This document shows, piece by piece, positions 51,749-60,650 of a stretch of 64,000 nucleotides of DNA. The notes below the pieces were generated by a model. That model did not search any database, had not been told where the DNA came from, and was given only the letters and a program-made list of their open reading frames with translations. Source of the stretch: Anthropogastromicrobium aceti (GTDB lineage: Bacteria > Bacillota > Clostridia > Lachnospirales > Lachnospiraceae). The position numbers and the translations under genes were made by a program. Each line of letters starts with the position of its first letter. Within the stretch, counting starts at the first letter, position 1. The stretch lies in assembly GCF_025567095.1 (NCBI RefSeq), contig NZ_JAOQJH010000007.1; one strand, 5' to 3'.

Positions 51749-51804
51749 GTTGAACGTAGTGTATCATACAGGGAAAGCCCTGATAGTGGAAAGAGGAGTG
51801 TTTT

Positions 51805-53064
51805 ATGGCATTAGTAAAGAAGCCTGTTACAGGCATGAAGGATATTCAGCCAGCAGAAATGCAGATCCGTGATTATGTGATTGGGCTGATTAAGGAAACG
51901 TATAAGGGATTTGGTTTCACACCGATTGAAACACCTTGTGTTGAAAATATTGCAAACTTAAGCAATAAGCAGGGTGGTGAGAATGAGAAGCTTATCTTTA
52001 AGATCTTAAAGCGTGGTGAGAAGTTAAACTTAGAAACAGCACAGACAGAAGCAGATTTGGTAGATAGTGGTCTTCGCTATGACCTGACTGTTCCGTTGTC
52101 AAGATATTATTCCAATAATGCAGCAAATCTGCCAAAGCCGTTTAAGGCATTGCAGATCGGACCGGTATGGAGAGCTGACCGTCCGCAGAAGGGTCGTTTC
52201 AGACAGTTCTATCAGTGTGATATTGATATTCTTGGAGATCCGACAAATCTTGCAGAGATCGAGCTGATTTTGGCAACAACTACACTTCTTGGAAAGGTTG
52301 GCTTTAAGGGATTTACCGTACATATCAATGACCGCCGTATTTTAAAGGGCATGGCAAAGTACAGCGGCTTTGATGAAGCACAGTATGATGAAGTCTTTAT
52401 CATTTTGGATAAGATGGATAAGATCGGTCTTGATGGTGTAGCAAAAGAGCTTGCATCAAATGGTTTTGCAGAGGAATCAATCGAACGCTATATGGGTCTG
52501 TTCAAAGGCTTGAATGAAGCAGAGGATGGTGTTGCTTATCTTGCAGAGACACTTGGTGATTGCTTAGAGGGCGGCGCAGCAGAGAACTTAAAGCAGATTT
52601 GTGAGGCAGTTACGGCAACAACTCAGGCAAGCTTTAAGCTGCAGTTTGATCCAACATTAGTTCGTGGTATGTCTTACTATACTGGAACTATTTTCGAGAT
52701 CGGAGTAGAGGGCTTCCCAGGTTCAATTGCCGGAGGCGGACGTTATGATAAGATGGTTGGCAAGTTCACAGGAATGGAAACTCCAGCATGTGGCTTCTCA
52801 ATCGGATTTGAGCGTATTGTAACAATTCTCTTAGATGAGGGCTTTACTGTTCCAGGCAGCAAGGAAAAGATTGCATATTTGGTAGAAAAGGGTGTAGATA
52901 GCAAGGTGCTTGGCACTGTTCTTCAGGAAGCAATGGCAGGACGTGCAGCAGGACAGCAGATTCTTGTTGCATGGATGAATAAGAATAAGAAGTTCCAGAA
53001 GGAACAGCTGACAGCAGAAGGCTACAGCGAGTTCAAGGAGTTTTATAAGGAAGCATTAAAGTAA
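51805..53064 (+). CDS. hisS: Histidyl-tRNA synthetase
   Basis: This 419-residue class II enzyme has motif 1 in the N-terminal helix, LRYDLTVPLSRY near residue 92, motif 2 in RPQKGRFRQFYQCDID near 128, the histidine-binding LVRGMSYYTGTIFEI near 287 and motif 3 GFSIGFERIV near 332. The anticodon-binding C-domain is short but present. It has its own promoter. A hairpin at 53076-53101 follows. Confidence 0.95.
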   Translation: MALVKKPVTGMKDIQPAEMQIRDYVIGLIKETYKGFGFTPIETPCVENIANLSNKQGGENEKLIFKILKRGEKLNLETAQTEADLVDSGLRYDLTVPLSRYYSNNAANLPKPFKALQIGPVWRADRPQKGRFRQFYQCDIDILGDPTNLAEIELILATTTLLGKVGFKGFTVHINDRRILKGMAKYSGFDEAQYDEVFIILDKMDKIGLDGVAKELASNGFAEESIERYMGLFKGLNEAEDGVAYLAETLGDCLEGGAAENLKQICEAVTATTQASFKLQFDPTLVRGMSYYTGTIFEIGVEGFPGSIAGGGRYDKMVGKFTGMETPACGFSIGFERIVTILLDEGFTVPGSKEKIAYLVEKGVDSKVLGTVLQEAMAGRAAGQQILVAWMNKNKKFQKEQLTAEGYSEFKEFYKEALK

Positions 53065-53075
53065 TCACATGTAAA

Positions 53076-53106
53076 GGCGCTGCAGCGTTTGCTGCAGTGT
53101 CGTTTC
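53076..53106 (+). terminator. Hairpin after hisS
   Basis: An 11-pair stem (53076-53086 with 53091-53101, two G-U pairs) with loop GTTT is followed only by GTTTCTG. It is a weak intrinsic terminator that overlaps the leader of the next gene. Confidence 0.5.
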
Positions 53107-53134
53107 TGTGTAAGCTAAAATGGAGGTAAGGCGA

Positions 53135-56100
53135 TTGAGAAAACAAGTATTGCTGAAAAAAGGTATTACAGGACTGCTTTCTATTGGAATGCTGTTAGGG
53201 TCTGTTATTCCGACAGCAGCACAGGAAACGTCCAGTCAAAGTGCATTTGAAACGAAGCTTCAAGAGCAGATGCAAGAAACGCAAATGCAGTTTGAAGAGC
53301 TGACGTCTGAAACAGAATCCGAAACGGTCAAGACTCAGTCGCAGGAAACTCAGACAGAAACATCTGCGCAGGAAAGTGAAGTGATTCCATCGGAAGAATC
53401 ATCGTCAGCATCACAGGCAGAAACAAGTGAAGTTCAGACAGAGCAGCCAACACAAACGGAAATTCAAAGTGAGCCTCAGACGCAGGAGACAGTGCAGATC
53501 TCGTCAGAGGCTGACAGTGTAGAAGAAACACAGGAAAATGAAGCAGAGTATTCTACAGAAGAATTTACAGAGGAAGAGTCTACAGAAGAAGAATTTACAG
53601 AAGAGGAATCTACAGAAGAGGAAACAACAGAAGAAGCAGAGTTAGAAGGAGTTGAAGAAAGCTTCTATGCTAATGCAAGCTTAAATGCAGATTCAAAGGT
53701 GTATTCTGGATGGAAAAAAGATTCATCAGAGATAGTGACACTTCCAGCGGGTTCTTATGTTTACATAACATCTGTAGTTTGTGTGGAGGAAGAGCCGCGA
53801 TGGGCGCATGTTATTTTTGATATTAATGAATACTGTTATGAAGGATATATTCCATTTGAAGTGCTTTCTGTGAGCTATGATGCCAATCTGATGGCAGCGG
53901 ATGAGACACAGGCCTTTCCAGCAGATTACCAAAGTGCCTTGAATGCACTTCATCAGGCACATCCTAATTGGGTATTTAAGCCGGTTTATGTGGGTGATAC
54001 TTTTGATTATGCAGTAGGACAGCAGATGGCGGTAGCATCGAGAGCACTTGTAAGCACTTATTATAATGAATGCTTTCGATCTATGTTAGACAGAGATTAC
54101 AATTGGCAAACTAATACTTGGAAACAATGGGAACCAGGTTGGGCCGGCGCGTCAGAAGAGACTGTGCGCTATTATATGGATCCGAGAAATTTTTTAAATG
54201 AAAATGACATTTTTATGTTTGAATCACTTATCTATGAGAAGTATCAGACACAAGGGGCAGTTGAGGCTGCACTTGCCAATACATTTATGTCGAATGCGAA
54301 AGTTCCAGGTGCAGAGTATACATATGCATGGTTGTTTTGTTGGGTTGGAGAAAAATATAATATTAATCCGGTAGCACTTGCAAGTCGTGTTAGACAAGAA
54401 CAGGGAGCAGGTACGTCTGATTTGATTTCTGGAAAATATGCTGGATATGAAGGATTGTACAATTATTTTAATATACAGGCAACTGGTTCAAGTAGAGATC
54501 AAATCGTGCAGAATGGATTAAAAGAGGCAAAGACGGGTTCGACAATGATGCTTCCAGATGGTACAGTATCAAGTGGATCTTGGGATACCCCAACAAAGGC
54601 ATTGATTGGCGGTTCATTGAAGTTTGCCAATCTGTATATTCTCAAAAATCAGAATACGCTATATGCCCAAAAATTTGACTATGACGGTCAGTATAACGGT
54701 AAATATTGGCATCAATACATGACCAATATCATGGCACCGTATTCAGAGGGAAATCAAGTAAGAAGATCCTATACCAATAGTGGTCAATTAGGAAATAGTT
54801 TTGTCTTTTTGATTCCTGTTTATGAGGCGCGTCCGGTATCTTCACTCAAACCACAGGAGCGAAAAAATCAGAATAGCTGCTTAAAGTCATTGACAGTAAA
54901 TGACCAGGAAGTAATCACTGCATTTGATAAGACACAAAAAGATTTTTATTATAGTGTAGGGGAAAAGACAGTTTATGCGAATGTTAAAGTAAAAACTGCA
55001 TCTTCATCAGCTACACTGAAATTTTCCAATATTGGAAGTATGTCTCACAAGGTTGAGGTTAGCACAATAACCGTTACAGCTGAGGATGGCACACAGACAC
55101 AGTACCGTTTGTTTGTTGGTTGTGGTGTAACGATAGAACAGGGACTTTTTGATGGTTTTGATGTGAATTCTTATCGAAAGCGTTATCCAAAGCTTGAAAA
55201 AGCATATGGAAATGATATTGACGCGTATTATGAGCATTATTTCCTAACTGGGAAAAAAGCCGGATGGGATGGAACAAAAGGTGATTTCGCAGAGGATAAT
55301 GATGACAGTGATAAGACGTCAACAATTTATAAAGGCGTTGACTATGCGCCAGTATTTGATGCTAAATACTATTTAAATCGTTACTCAGATTTGAAGTCAG
55401 CATTTGGAAATGATTATGCGGCAGCATTGAAGCATTTTGTAGAATATGGAATGAAGGAAGGTCGTCAGGCAAGTGTGGAATTTGCTCTGAATGTTTATAA
55501 GAGTAATTATGAAGATCTTACAAAAGCATTTGGAACAAATAATGTTTTGTACTACTGGCATTATATGAATTATGGTAGAGCAGAAGGACGGAATGCAATG
55601 ACAAGGATTCCATCAACTGTATATGACGGAGTTGATTATTCTGCAGTTTACGATTATGAATACTATAGGGCACATAATGAAGACTTGGCAAGGGCATACG
55701 GTGATGTTTCAGACAAATTTTTGGAACATTTCGTAAAGTATGGAATGAAAGAGGGACGTCAGGCAAGTGCAGAATTTAAACTAAAGGCATATAAAAGTAA
55801 TTATGCAGATTTGGTTAATGCATTTAAAGCAAATAATGAGTTGTACTACTGGCATTATATGAATTATGGAAAGGCAGAGGGAAGAATAGCATTTTCATAT
55901 TCCGCAGAATATAAGGGTGTTGATTATGCTGCAGTATTTGACTATGAGTATTATCAAAAGCAGTATGCAGATCTGTTTAATGCATTTGGAGATGATGCTG
56001 AAAGTTATTTGTGGCACTTTGTAGAATATGGAATGGCTGAAGGCCGTCGGGGAAACAAACAATTTAATGTGTATGCATATAAAAATCGATATGCAGATCT

Positions 56101-56188
56101 CAAAAAAGCGTTTGGAAATAATTTGTGTTCATATTATCTGCATTACATTGAATATGGAAAAGCAGAAGGAAGAAATGGCGCAGATTAA
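53135..56188 (+). CDS. Secreted glucosaminidase with cadherin-like domain and seven EGR repeats
   Basis: The 1017-residue protein has a signal peptide (residues 1-29, ending IPTAAQ) and then a long Ser/Thr/Glu/Gln-rich linker with TEEESTEEE-like repeats (to about 170). An SH3-like part (about 185-250) and a glucosaminidase domain (about 265-560) follow, which would cut the peptidoglycan glycan chain. A cadherin-like sandwich (about 580-670) and seven repeats of about 45 residues, each ending H-x3-YG-x2-EGR, complete it. TTG 53135 is chosen: GGAGG lies eight bases upstream and a normal signal peptide follows; ATG 53120 would have no ribosome site of its own. Confidence 0.85.
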   Translation: MRKQVLLKKGITGLLSIGMLLGSVIPTAAQETSSQSAFETKLQEQMQETQMQFEELTSETESETVKTQSQETQTETSAQESEVIPSEESSSASQAETSEVQTEQPTQTEIQSEPQTQETVQISSEADSVEETQENEAEYSTEEFTEEESTEEEFTEEESTEEETTEEAELEGVEESFYANASLNADSKVYSGWKKDSSEIVTLPAGSYVYITSVVCVEEEPRWAHVIFDINEYCYEGYIPFEVLSVSYDANLMAADETQAFPADYQSALNALHQAHPNWVFKPVYVGDTFDYAVGQQMAVASRALVSTYYNECFRSMLDRDYNWQTNTWKQWEPGWAGASEETVRYYMDPRNFLNENDIFMFESLIYEKYQTQGAVEAALANTFMSNAKVPGAEYTYAWLFCWVGEKYNINPVALASRVRQEQGAGTSDLISGKYAGYEGLYNYFNIQATGSSRDQIVQNGLKEAKTGSTMMLPDGTVSSGSWDTPTKALIGGSLKFANLYILKNQNTLYAQKFDYDGQYNGKYWHQYMTNIMAPYSEGNQVRRSYTNSGQLGNSFVFLIPVYEARPVSSLKPQERKNQNSCLKSLTVNDQEVITAFDKTQKDFYYSVGEKTVYANVKVKTASSSATLKFSNIGSMSHKVEVSTITVTAEDGTQTQYRLFVGCGVTIEQGLFDGFDVNSYRKRYPKLEKAYGNDIDAYYEHYFLTGKKAGWDGTKGDFAEDNDDSDKTSTIYKGVDYAPVFDAKYYLNRYSDLKSAFGNDYAAALKHFVEYGMKEGRQASVEFALNVYKSNYEDLTKAFGTNNVLYYWHYMNYGRAEGRNAMTRIPSTVYDGVDYSAVYDYEYYRAHNEDLARAYGDVSDKFLEHFVKYGMKEGRQASAEFKLKAYKSNYADLVNAFKANNELYYWHYMNYGKAEGRIAFSYSAEYKGVDYAAVFDYEYYQKQYADLFNAFGDDAESYLWHFVEYGMAEGRRGNKQFNVYAYKNRYADLKKAFGNNLCSYYLHYIEYGKAEGRNGAD
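55146..56185 (+). repeat. Seven internal repeats of about 45 codons
   Basis: The 3' third of the glucosaminidase gene is built of seven units with the pattern YxxxYxDLxxAFG, then H-x3-YG-x2-EGR. From the second on they alternate between two subtypes: one with VFDYEYY and HFVEYGMKEGR, the other with KSNY and YYWHYMNYGKAEGR. Stretches such as CTGGCATTATATGAATTATG recur almost unchanged at DNA level (near 55555 and 55849), so unit number may vary between strains. Confidence 0.85.
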
Positions 56189-56235
56189 AATAATACAAAA
56201 ATACAGATTTAGATAAAAGAAAGGCATGGAACACA

Positions 56236-57828
56236 ATGTCATTATATGAAAATGAAATCAGCAAACGAAGAACGTTTGCCATTATTTCTCACCCGGATGC
56301 GGGTAAAACTACATTAACAGAGAAGTTCCTTTTATATGGAGGAGCAATCAATCAGGCAGGTTCCGTAAAGGGAAGAAAAACAGCAAAGCACGCTGTTTCT
56401 GACTGGATGGAGATTGAAAAGCAAAGAGGTATTTCCGTAACCTCTTCCGTTTTACAGTTCCACTATGAAGGCTATTGCATCAACATTTTGGATACACCAG
56501 GTCATCAGGATTTCTCAGAGGATACGTATCGTACTCTGATGGCAGCAGATTCTGCCGTTATGGTAATTGATGCTTCTAAGGGTGTTGAGGCGCAGACAAT
56601 TAAGCTGTTTAAGGTTTGTGTTATGCGTCATATTCCGATTTTTACTTTTATCAACAAGTTAGACCGTGAGGCAAATGACCCATTTGATCTGATGGATGAG
56701 ATCGAGCGCGTGCTTGGTATTAAGACCTGCCCAATCAATTGGCCAATCGGATGCGGTAAGAATTTCAAGGGTGTTTATGATCGTAACACAAATAAGATTA
56801 CCACATTCGTTGCAGCAGATGCAGGTATGCATGAGATTGAGAGTCATGAGCTTGATGTTGAAGGTGCTGAGGATCAGGTTGGTATTATTGGTTATCAGAA
56901 GCTACTTGAGGATATTGAGCTGCTTGATGGTGCATGTGAGGAATTTGATCAGGATAAGGTAAGTAATGGTGAGATTTCTCCTGTATTCTTTGGTTCTGCA
57001 CTGACAAACTTTGGTGTTGAGACATTCCTTGAGCATTTCTTAAAAATGACAACATCACCGCTTCCAAGACATAGCTCAATCGGTGAAATCAGCCCATTTG
57101 ATGATAATTTCTCTGCCTTTGTATTTAAGATTCAGGCAAACATGAATAAGGCACACAGAGACCGTATCGCATTTATGAGAATTTGTTCTGGAAAGTTTGA
57201 AGCCGGCATGGAGGTGAACCATGTGCAGGGCGGCAGAAAGATTCGTCTGACACAGCCGCAGCAGATGATGGCATCAGAGCGAACAATCGTAGAAGAGGCA
57301 TATGCCGGAGATATCATTGGTGTATTTGATCCAGGTATTTTCTCAATTGGAGATACAATATGTTCTCCTAAGATGGGTAATATGGCATTTGACGGAATTC
57401 CAACATTCGCACCAGAGCATTTTGCCAGAGTGCGTCAGATGGATACAATGAAGCGTAAGCAGTTCATTAAGGGAATCAGTCAGATTGCTCTTGAAGGTGC
57501 TATTCAGATTTTCCAGGAATTTAACACTGGAATGGAAGAGATCATTGTCGGCGTTGTCGGCGTGCTGCAGTTTGACGTTTTGAAATTCCGTCTGGAAAAT
57601 GAGTACAATGTAGAGATTCGCCTTGATCCGCTGCCATACGAGTATATCCGCTGGATTGAGGATTGGGAGAATGTGGATGTAGCAAGAATCAATGGAACAT
57701 CCGATATGAAGAAAATTAAGGATTTGAAGGATCGTCCGCTGTTACTGTTTGCAAATAGCTGGAGTCCGCAGATGGTACTGGAAAGAAATCCAGGCTTAAA
57801 GCTGTCTGAGTTTGGAACAGAGCACTAA
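56236..57828 (+). CDS. prfC: Peptide chain release factor 3
   Basis: The 530-residue GTPase recycles RF1 and RF2 from the ribosome. G-domain motifs are HPDAGKTTLTEK near residue 18, QRGISVTSS near 65, DTPGHQDFSEDTYR near 87 and NKLDREA near 141. The length and the C-terminal domains fit RF3 rather than EF-G. It is preceded by AAAGAAAGGCATGG. Confidence 0.93.
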   Translation: MSLYENEISKRRTFAIISHPDAGKTTLTEKFLLYGGAINQAGSVKGRKTAKHAVSDWMEIEKQRGISVTSSVLQFHYEGYCINILDTPGHQDFSEDTYRTLMAADSAVMVIDASKGVEAQTIKLFKVCVMRHIPIFTFINKLDREANDPFDLMDEIERVLGIKTCPINWPIGCGKNFKGVYDRNTNKITTFVAADAGMHEIESHELDVEGAEDQVGIIGYQKLLEDIELLDGACEEFDQDKVSNGEISPVFFGSALTNFGVETFLEHFLKMTTSPLPRHSSIGEISPFDDNFSAFVFKIQANMNKAHRDRIAFMRICSGKFEAGMEVNHVQGGRKIRLTQPQQMMASERTIVEEAYAGDIIGVFDPGIFSIGDTICSPKMGNMAFDGIPTFAPEHFARVRQMDTMKRKQFIKGISQIALEGAIQIFQEFNTGMEEIIVGVVGVLQFDVLKFRLENEYNVEIRLDPLPYEYIRWIEDWENVDVARINGTSDMKKIKDLKDRPLLLFANSWSPQMVLERNPGLKLSEFGTEH

Positions 57829-57852
57829 ACAATATATATTAACATAGTGTCT

Positions 57853-57881
57853 AATATATTTGCCAGAAGGCAGAATATATT
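57853..57881. terminator. Inverted repeat after prfC
   Basis: AATATATT-TGCC-AGAA-GGCA-G-AATATATT forms a 12-pair stem with one bulged base and then TTAATAC. It could be a weak terminator for prfC. Confidence 0.4.
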
Positions 57882-57931
57882 TAATACGCATATACTATAC
57901 CGAGAAAGTGAAATGCTTTTGAGGGTAGCAT

Positions 57932-58195
57932 ATGCGTATTTGTGATTTAAGGCAAAAAGAAGTGATTAATATAAAAGACTGCAAAAGACTTGGCTATGTG
58001 TGTGACATTGAATTTGATCGAAAAACAGGCTGCATAACACAGTTGATTGTTCCGGGCACAGGAAAAATATGTGGGTTATTCGGACGAGATACGGAATATC
58101 GCATTCCATTTTGCAGAGTATGTCAGATTGGACCAGATATCATATTAGTTGATATTGATGAGGGAGAAAAACCAATCAGAGATAAAGAAAAATAG
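57932..58195 (+). CDS. YlmC/YmxH-type PRC-barrel sporulation protein
   Basis: In this 87-residue product the pattern MRICDLRQKEVINIKDCKRLGYV, CDIEFD and a later FCRVCQIGPDIILVD (each in short parts) fits the YlmC/YmxH family, a PRC-barrel found in spore formers. The precise role is unknown. The start ATG is preceded by GAGGGTAGC. It supports a Clostridia host that sporulates or descends from spore formers. Confidence 0.85.
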   Translation: MRICDLRQKEVINIKDCKRLGYVCDIEFDRKTGCITQLIVPGTGKICGLFGRDTEYRIPFCRVCQIGPDIILVDIDEGEKPIRDKEK

Positions 58196-58219
58196 AATTG
58201 AAAACAATTCAGAAAAAAC

Positions 58220-58249
58220 TTGACCTTAAATACCTTTTTATTTTATAAT
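58220..58249 (+). promoter_or_regulatory. Promoter of the nrdR operon
   Basis: TTGACC at 58220-58225 and TATAAT at 58244-58249, spacer 18, precede nrdR by about 46 bases. Confidence 0.65.
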
Positions 58250-58295
58250 AATAGCATTAAAGAGATGCTGGCAGACAGCAGGAATGGAGGCAGCA

Positions 58296-58760
58296 ATGAA
58301 GTGTCCGTTTTGCGGAGAAGATACAACAAAAGTAATTGATTCAAGGCCTTCTGACGATAATACTGCGATCCGCAGGCGCAGGATGTGTGAGGTGTGCAAC
58401 CGGCGCTTTACAACATATGAAAAGATTGAAGTATTTCCACTGATGGTAGTAAAAAAGGATCAGACAAGAGAGGCTTATTCGAGGGAAAAATTAAAAACTG
58501 GAATTGTTATGGCATGCCATAAACGTCCGATCCCGACTGATGCGGTAAATCGTCTGGTAGATGATATTGAGACAACTATTTTTAATAATTATGAAAAAGA
58601 AGTCAGCAGCAAGGTGATTGGTGAGCTGGTGATGGAAAAATTAAAAACACTTGATGAGGTTGCCTATGTACGCTTTGCGAGTGTATACCGCTCTTTTACA
58701 GATTTGAATAATTTTGCACAAGAGCTTGAAAATATGATTCAGAGAGAGAAAAAACAGTGA
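58296..58760 (+). CDS. nrdR: Ribonucleotide reductase regulator NrdR
   Basis: This 154-residue protein has an N-terminal zinc ribbon (CPFCGED, then CEVCNRRF) followed by an ATP-cone (VKKDQTREAYSREKLK and FASVYRSF). NrdR represses ribonucleotide reductase genes when dATP is high. ATG 58296 places the zinc ribbon at the N-terminus; GGAGG overlaps codons of an extended frame. Its last four bases overlap the next start (GTGA). Confidence 0.95.
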   Translation: MKCPFCGEDTTKVIDSRPSDDNTAIRRRRMCEVCNRRFTTYEKIEVFPLMVVKKDQTREAYSREKLKTGIVMACHKRPIPTDAVNRLVDDIETTIFNNYEKEVSSKVIGELVMEKLKTLDEVAYVRFASVYRSFTDLNNFAQELENMIQREKKQ

Positions 58761-59254
58761 GTAAATTATATCCATGGGCAGAGGCAGCGTCTGCCTACCA
58801 GATTGATTATCAAAAGGAATATGATAACGGCGTGCGCGGCGTACTATTTGATGTGGATAATACGCTTGTAAGGCATGGAGAGCCAGCTACAAAACAGGCA
58901 AAGGAATTGTTTGAACATCTTCGCAGCATTGGCTTAAAAACCTGCATTATTTCAAATAATAAGGAGCCGCGTGTCAGTCCGTTTGCGAAGGAAGTTGGAA
59001 GTGACTATATTTATAAAGCAGGGAAGCCATCAGTACGCGGTTATGAGGACGCTATGAAGCGTATTCATACAACACCAGATACAACGATTTTTATCGGAGA
59101 TCAGATCTTTACAGATATTTATGGCGCAAACAGAGCTGGAATTAGGACATATCTTGTTCAGCCAATTCATCCAAAGGAAGAAATACAGATAGTGCTAAAG
59201 CGTTATATAGAGCGTATAGTATTGTTTTTTTACCACAGGAGGAATAAGCGATGA
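58757..59254 (+). CDS. YqeG-family HAD phosphatase
   Basis: The HAD motif of this 165-residue protein is GVLFDVDNTLV near residue 30; motif II is CIISNNKE and motif IV GDQIFTDIYGANRAG. This is the YqeG family (HAD IIIA), related to phosphatidylglycerolphosphate phosphatases. It begins with GTG overlapping nrdR and ends overlapping aroK by four bases, so the three genes are one coupled operon. Confidence 0.88.
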   Translation: MSKLYPWAEAASAYQIDYQKEYDNGVRGVLFDVDNTLVRHGEPATKQAKELFEHLRSIGLKTCIISNNKEPRVSPFAKEVGSDYIYKAGKPSVRGYEDAMKRIHTTPDTTIFIGDQIFTDIYGANRAGIRTYLVQPIHPKEEIQIVLKRYIERIVLFFYHRRNKR

Positions 59255-59751
59255 GTTCAATTGTTTTGATTGGCTTTATGGGAGCAGGAAAGACAACAGT
59301 AGGAAAAGAGCTTGTAAAAAAAGGATTCGAGCTGATTGATACTGACGCCTATATAGAAGCTTGTGAGAAAATGAGCATTTCTGATATTTTTGTTCAAAAA
59401 GGAGAAGATTATTTTCGTCAGGCAGAGACAAAAGCACTCAAGACGCTGCTTGTACAAGATAAGCAATTTGTGATTTCATGCGGAGGTGGAATGCCGCTTC
59501 GTGAGGAAAACAGAAAGCTTTTAAAAAAACTCGGCATGGTAGTCTATTTAAGGATTCAGCCAGAGACTGTTTTGGCTCGTTTAAAGGGTGACACAACGCG
59601 CCCTCTTCTTAAAGGAGATGATAGTGGAGAGCGTGTGCGTACACTGATGAAACAGCGTGAGGCACATTATTTAAGCGGTGCAGATTTTGTGCTAGACGTA
59701 GATCAGAAAACATCTGGGGAACTGGCAGAGGAAATTTTTAAAGAGTTTTAA
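59251..59751 (+). CDS. aroK: Shikimate kinase
   Basis: In the 166-residue enzyme the P-loop is GFMGAGKTTVGK near residue 8; shikimate-binding residues appear in DTDAYIE near 30 and CGGGMP near 75; the lid has GDTTRPLL. It phosphorylates shikimate in the aromatic amino-acid pathway. Another shikimate gene, aroE, lies 2 kb downstream in the same direction. The start overlaps the YqeG stop (ATGA). Confidence 0.93.
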   Translation: MSSIVLIGFMGAGKTTVGKELVKKGFELIDTDAYIEACEKMSISDIFVQKGEDYFRQAETKALKTLLVQDKQFVISCGGGMPLREENRKLLKKLGMVVYLRIQPETVLARLKGDTTRPLLKGDDSGERVRTLMKQREAHYLSGADFVLDVDQKTSGELAEEIFKEF

Positions 59752-59760
59752 AAATACTAC

Positions 59761-59789
59761 TTGAAAAGTTATATTTTTTATTGTATGAT
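59761..59789 (+). promoter_or_regulatory. Promoter of efp
   Basis: TTGAAA at 59761-59766 and TATGAT at 59784-59789 have a 17-base spacer, about 110 bases before efp. Confidence 0.68.
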
Positions 59790-59841
59790 AATATAGTATG
59801 TAGCGCTATTTTATGGGCGTTTGCGTTTGTTTAGAACGATA

Positions 59842-59871
59842 GGCATCTGTGCAAGAGTACAGAAAGATGCC
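59842..59871 (+). promoter_or_regulatory. Leader hairpin of efp
   Basis: GGCATCT at 59842-59848 pairs perfectly with AGATGCC at 59865-59871, with a short inner TGT/ACA helix. It has no T-run, so it is a 5' leader structure and not a terminator. Confidence 0.45.
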
Positions 59872-59900
59872 GTTAATTCTCATTTACAGGAGGAAAAAAA

Positions 59901-60458
59901 ATGATTTCAGCTGGTGATTTCAGAAATGGTAAGACTTTGGAAATTGAAGGCACTGTCTATCAGATCCTTGAGTTTCAGCATGTAAAACCAGGTAAGGGTG
60001 CGGCATTTGTTCGTACAAAGTTAAAGGATATCAAGAATGGTGGAGTAATCGAGAGATCTTTCCGTCCAACCGAGAAGTTCCCGGAGGCAAGAATTGACCG
60101 TAAGGATATGCAGTATCTGTATCAGGATGGAGATCTGTACTACTTCATGGACAATGATACCTATGAGCAGATCGCACTTGGAAGCGAGCTGATCGGTGAC
60201 GCATTAAAGTTCGTTAAGGAGAACGAGATGTGTAAGGTATGTTCCCACAATGGAAACGTATTCTCCATCGAGCCGCCGCTGTTTGTAGAGCTTCAGGTTA
60301 CTGATACTGAGCCAGGCTTCAAGGGAAACACTGCTACTGGTGCTACTAAGCCGGCAATCGTTGAGACTGGTGCACAGGTAAATGTTCCGTTGTTCGTAGA
60401 GAACGGTGAGGTAATCAAGATCGATACCAGAACAGGTGAGTATTTATCCAGAGTATAA
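59901..60458 (+). CDS. efp: Elongation factor P
   Basis: The 185-residue KOW-like N-domain carries HVKPGKGAAFVRTK with the loop lysine at residue 32, which reaches the peptidyl-transferase centre and is the usual site of modification. EF-P rescues ribosomes stalled at proline runs. The C-terminus (IDTRTGEYLSRV) is the standard family ending. AGGAGG lies before the start. No efp-modifying enzyme is seen nearby. Confidence 0.95.
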   Translation: MISAGDFRNGKTLEIEGTVYQILEFQHVKPGKGAAFVRTKLKDIKNGGVIERSFRPTEKFPEARIDRKDMQYLYQDGDLYYFMDNDTYEQIALGSELIGDALKFVKENEMCKVCSHNGNVFSIEPPLFVELQVTDTEPGFKGNTATGATKPAIVETGAQVNVPLFVENGEVIKIDTRTGEYLSRV

Positions 60459-60501
60459 TCTGATCAGAAATTCAAAACAAAATATTTAACGTTTTGTTTT
60501 A

Positions 60502-60531
60502 GAGTCAGCTGTTTGATCTAACAGCTGACTC
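60502..60531 (+). terminator. Hairpin between efp and tRNA-Arg
   Basis: GAGTCAGCTGT at 60502-60512 pairs perfectly with ACAGCTGACTC at 60521-60531 (11 pairs). It is preceded by a second AT-rich dyad (AAAACAAAA and TTTTGTTTT). No T-run follows, so it may be a processing or bidirectional structure at the 5' side of the tRNA. Confidence 0.5.
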
Positions 60532-60535
60532 ATAT

Positions 60536-60607
60536 ACACCTGTAGCTCAGTGGATAGAGCAGTAGAATCCGGATCTACGTGCGGGGGTTCGATTCCCTTC
60601 AGGTGTG
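60536..60607 (+). tRNA. tRNA-Arg (anticodon CCG)
   Basis: A complete cloverleaf folds by eye. Acceptor ACACCTG pairs with CAGGTGT; the D-arm is GCTC/GAGC; anticodon stem GTAGA/TCTAC has loop ATCCGGA, giving anticodon CCG at 60569-60571; the T-arm has the loop TTCGATT. The discriminator is G, and CCA is not encoded. It reads CGG codons. Confidence 0.93.
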
Positions 60608-60650
60608 TTCTCTCATCCAGCTTTTCTGGAGTTTAGAACGGAGGAGCAAT

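Noticed and set aside
51685..51804. T-box leader for hisS
   Set aside because: The gap after the promoter is too short and no T-box consensus is seen.
57132..57692. Short minus-strand frames inside prfC
   Set aside because: They are antisense shadows of a highly conserved GTPase gene.
60536..60607. tRNA-Arg as the attachment site of the ICE
   Set aside because: It lies about 27 kb beyond the last element gene with ordinary chromosome genes between, and no partial tRNA copy was seen near 32.9 kb.
60579..60650. Upstream extension of the DUF5688 gene
   Set aside because: The extension would translate the T-arm and acceptor of the tRNA-Arg; ATG 60651 has a GGAGGAG site.
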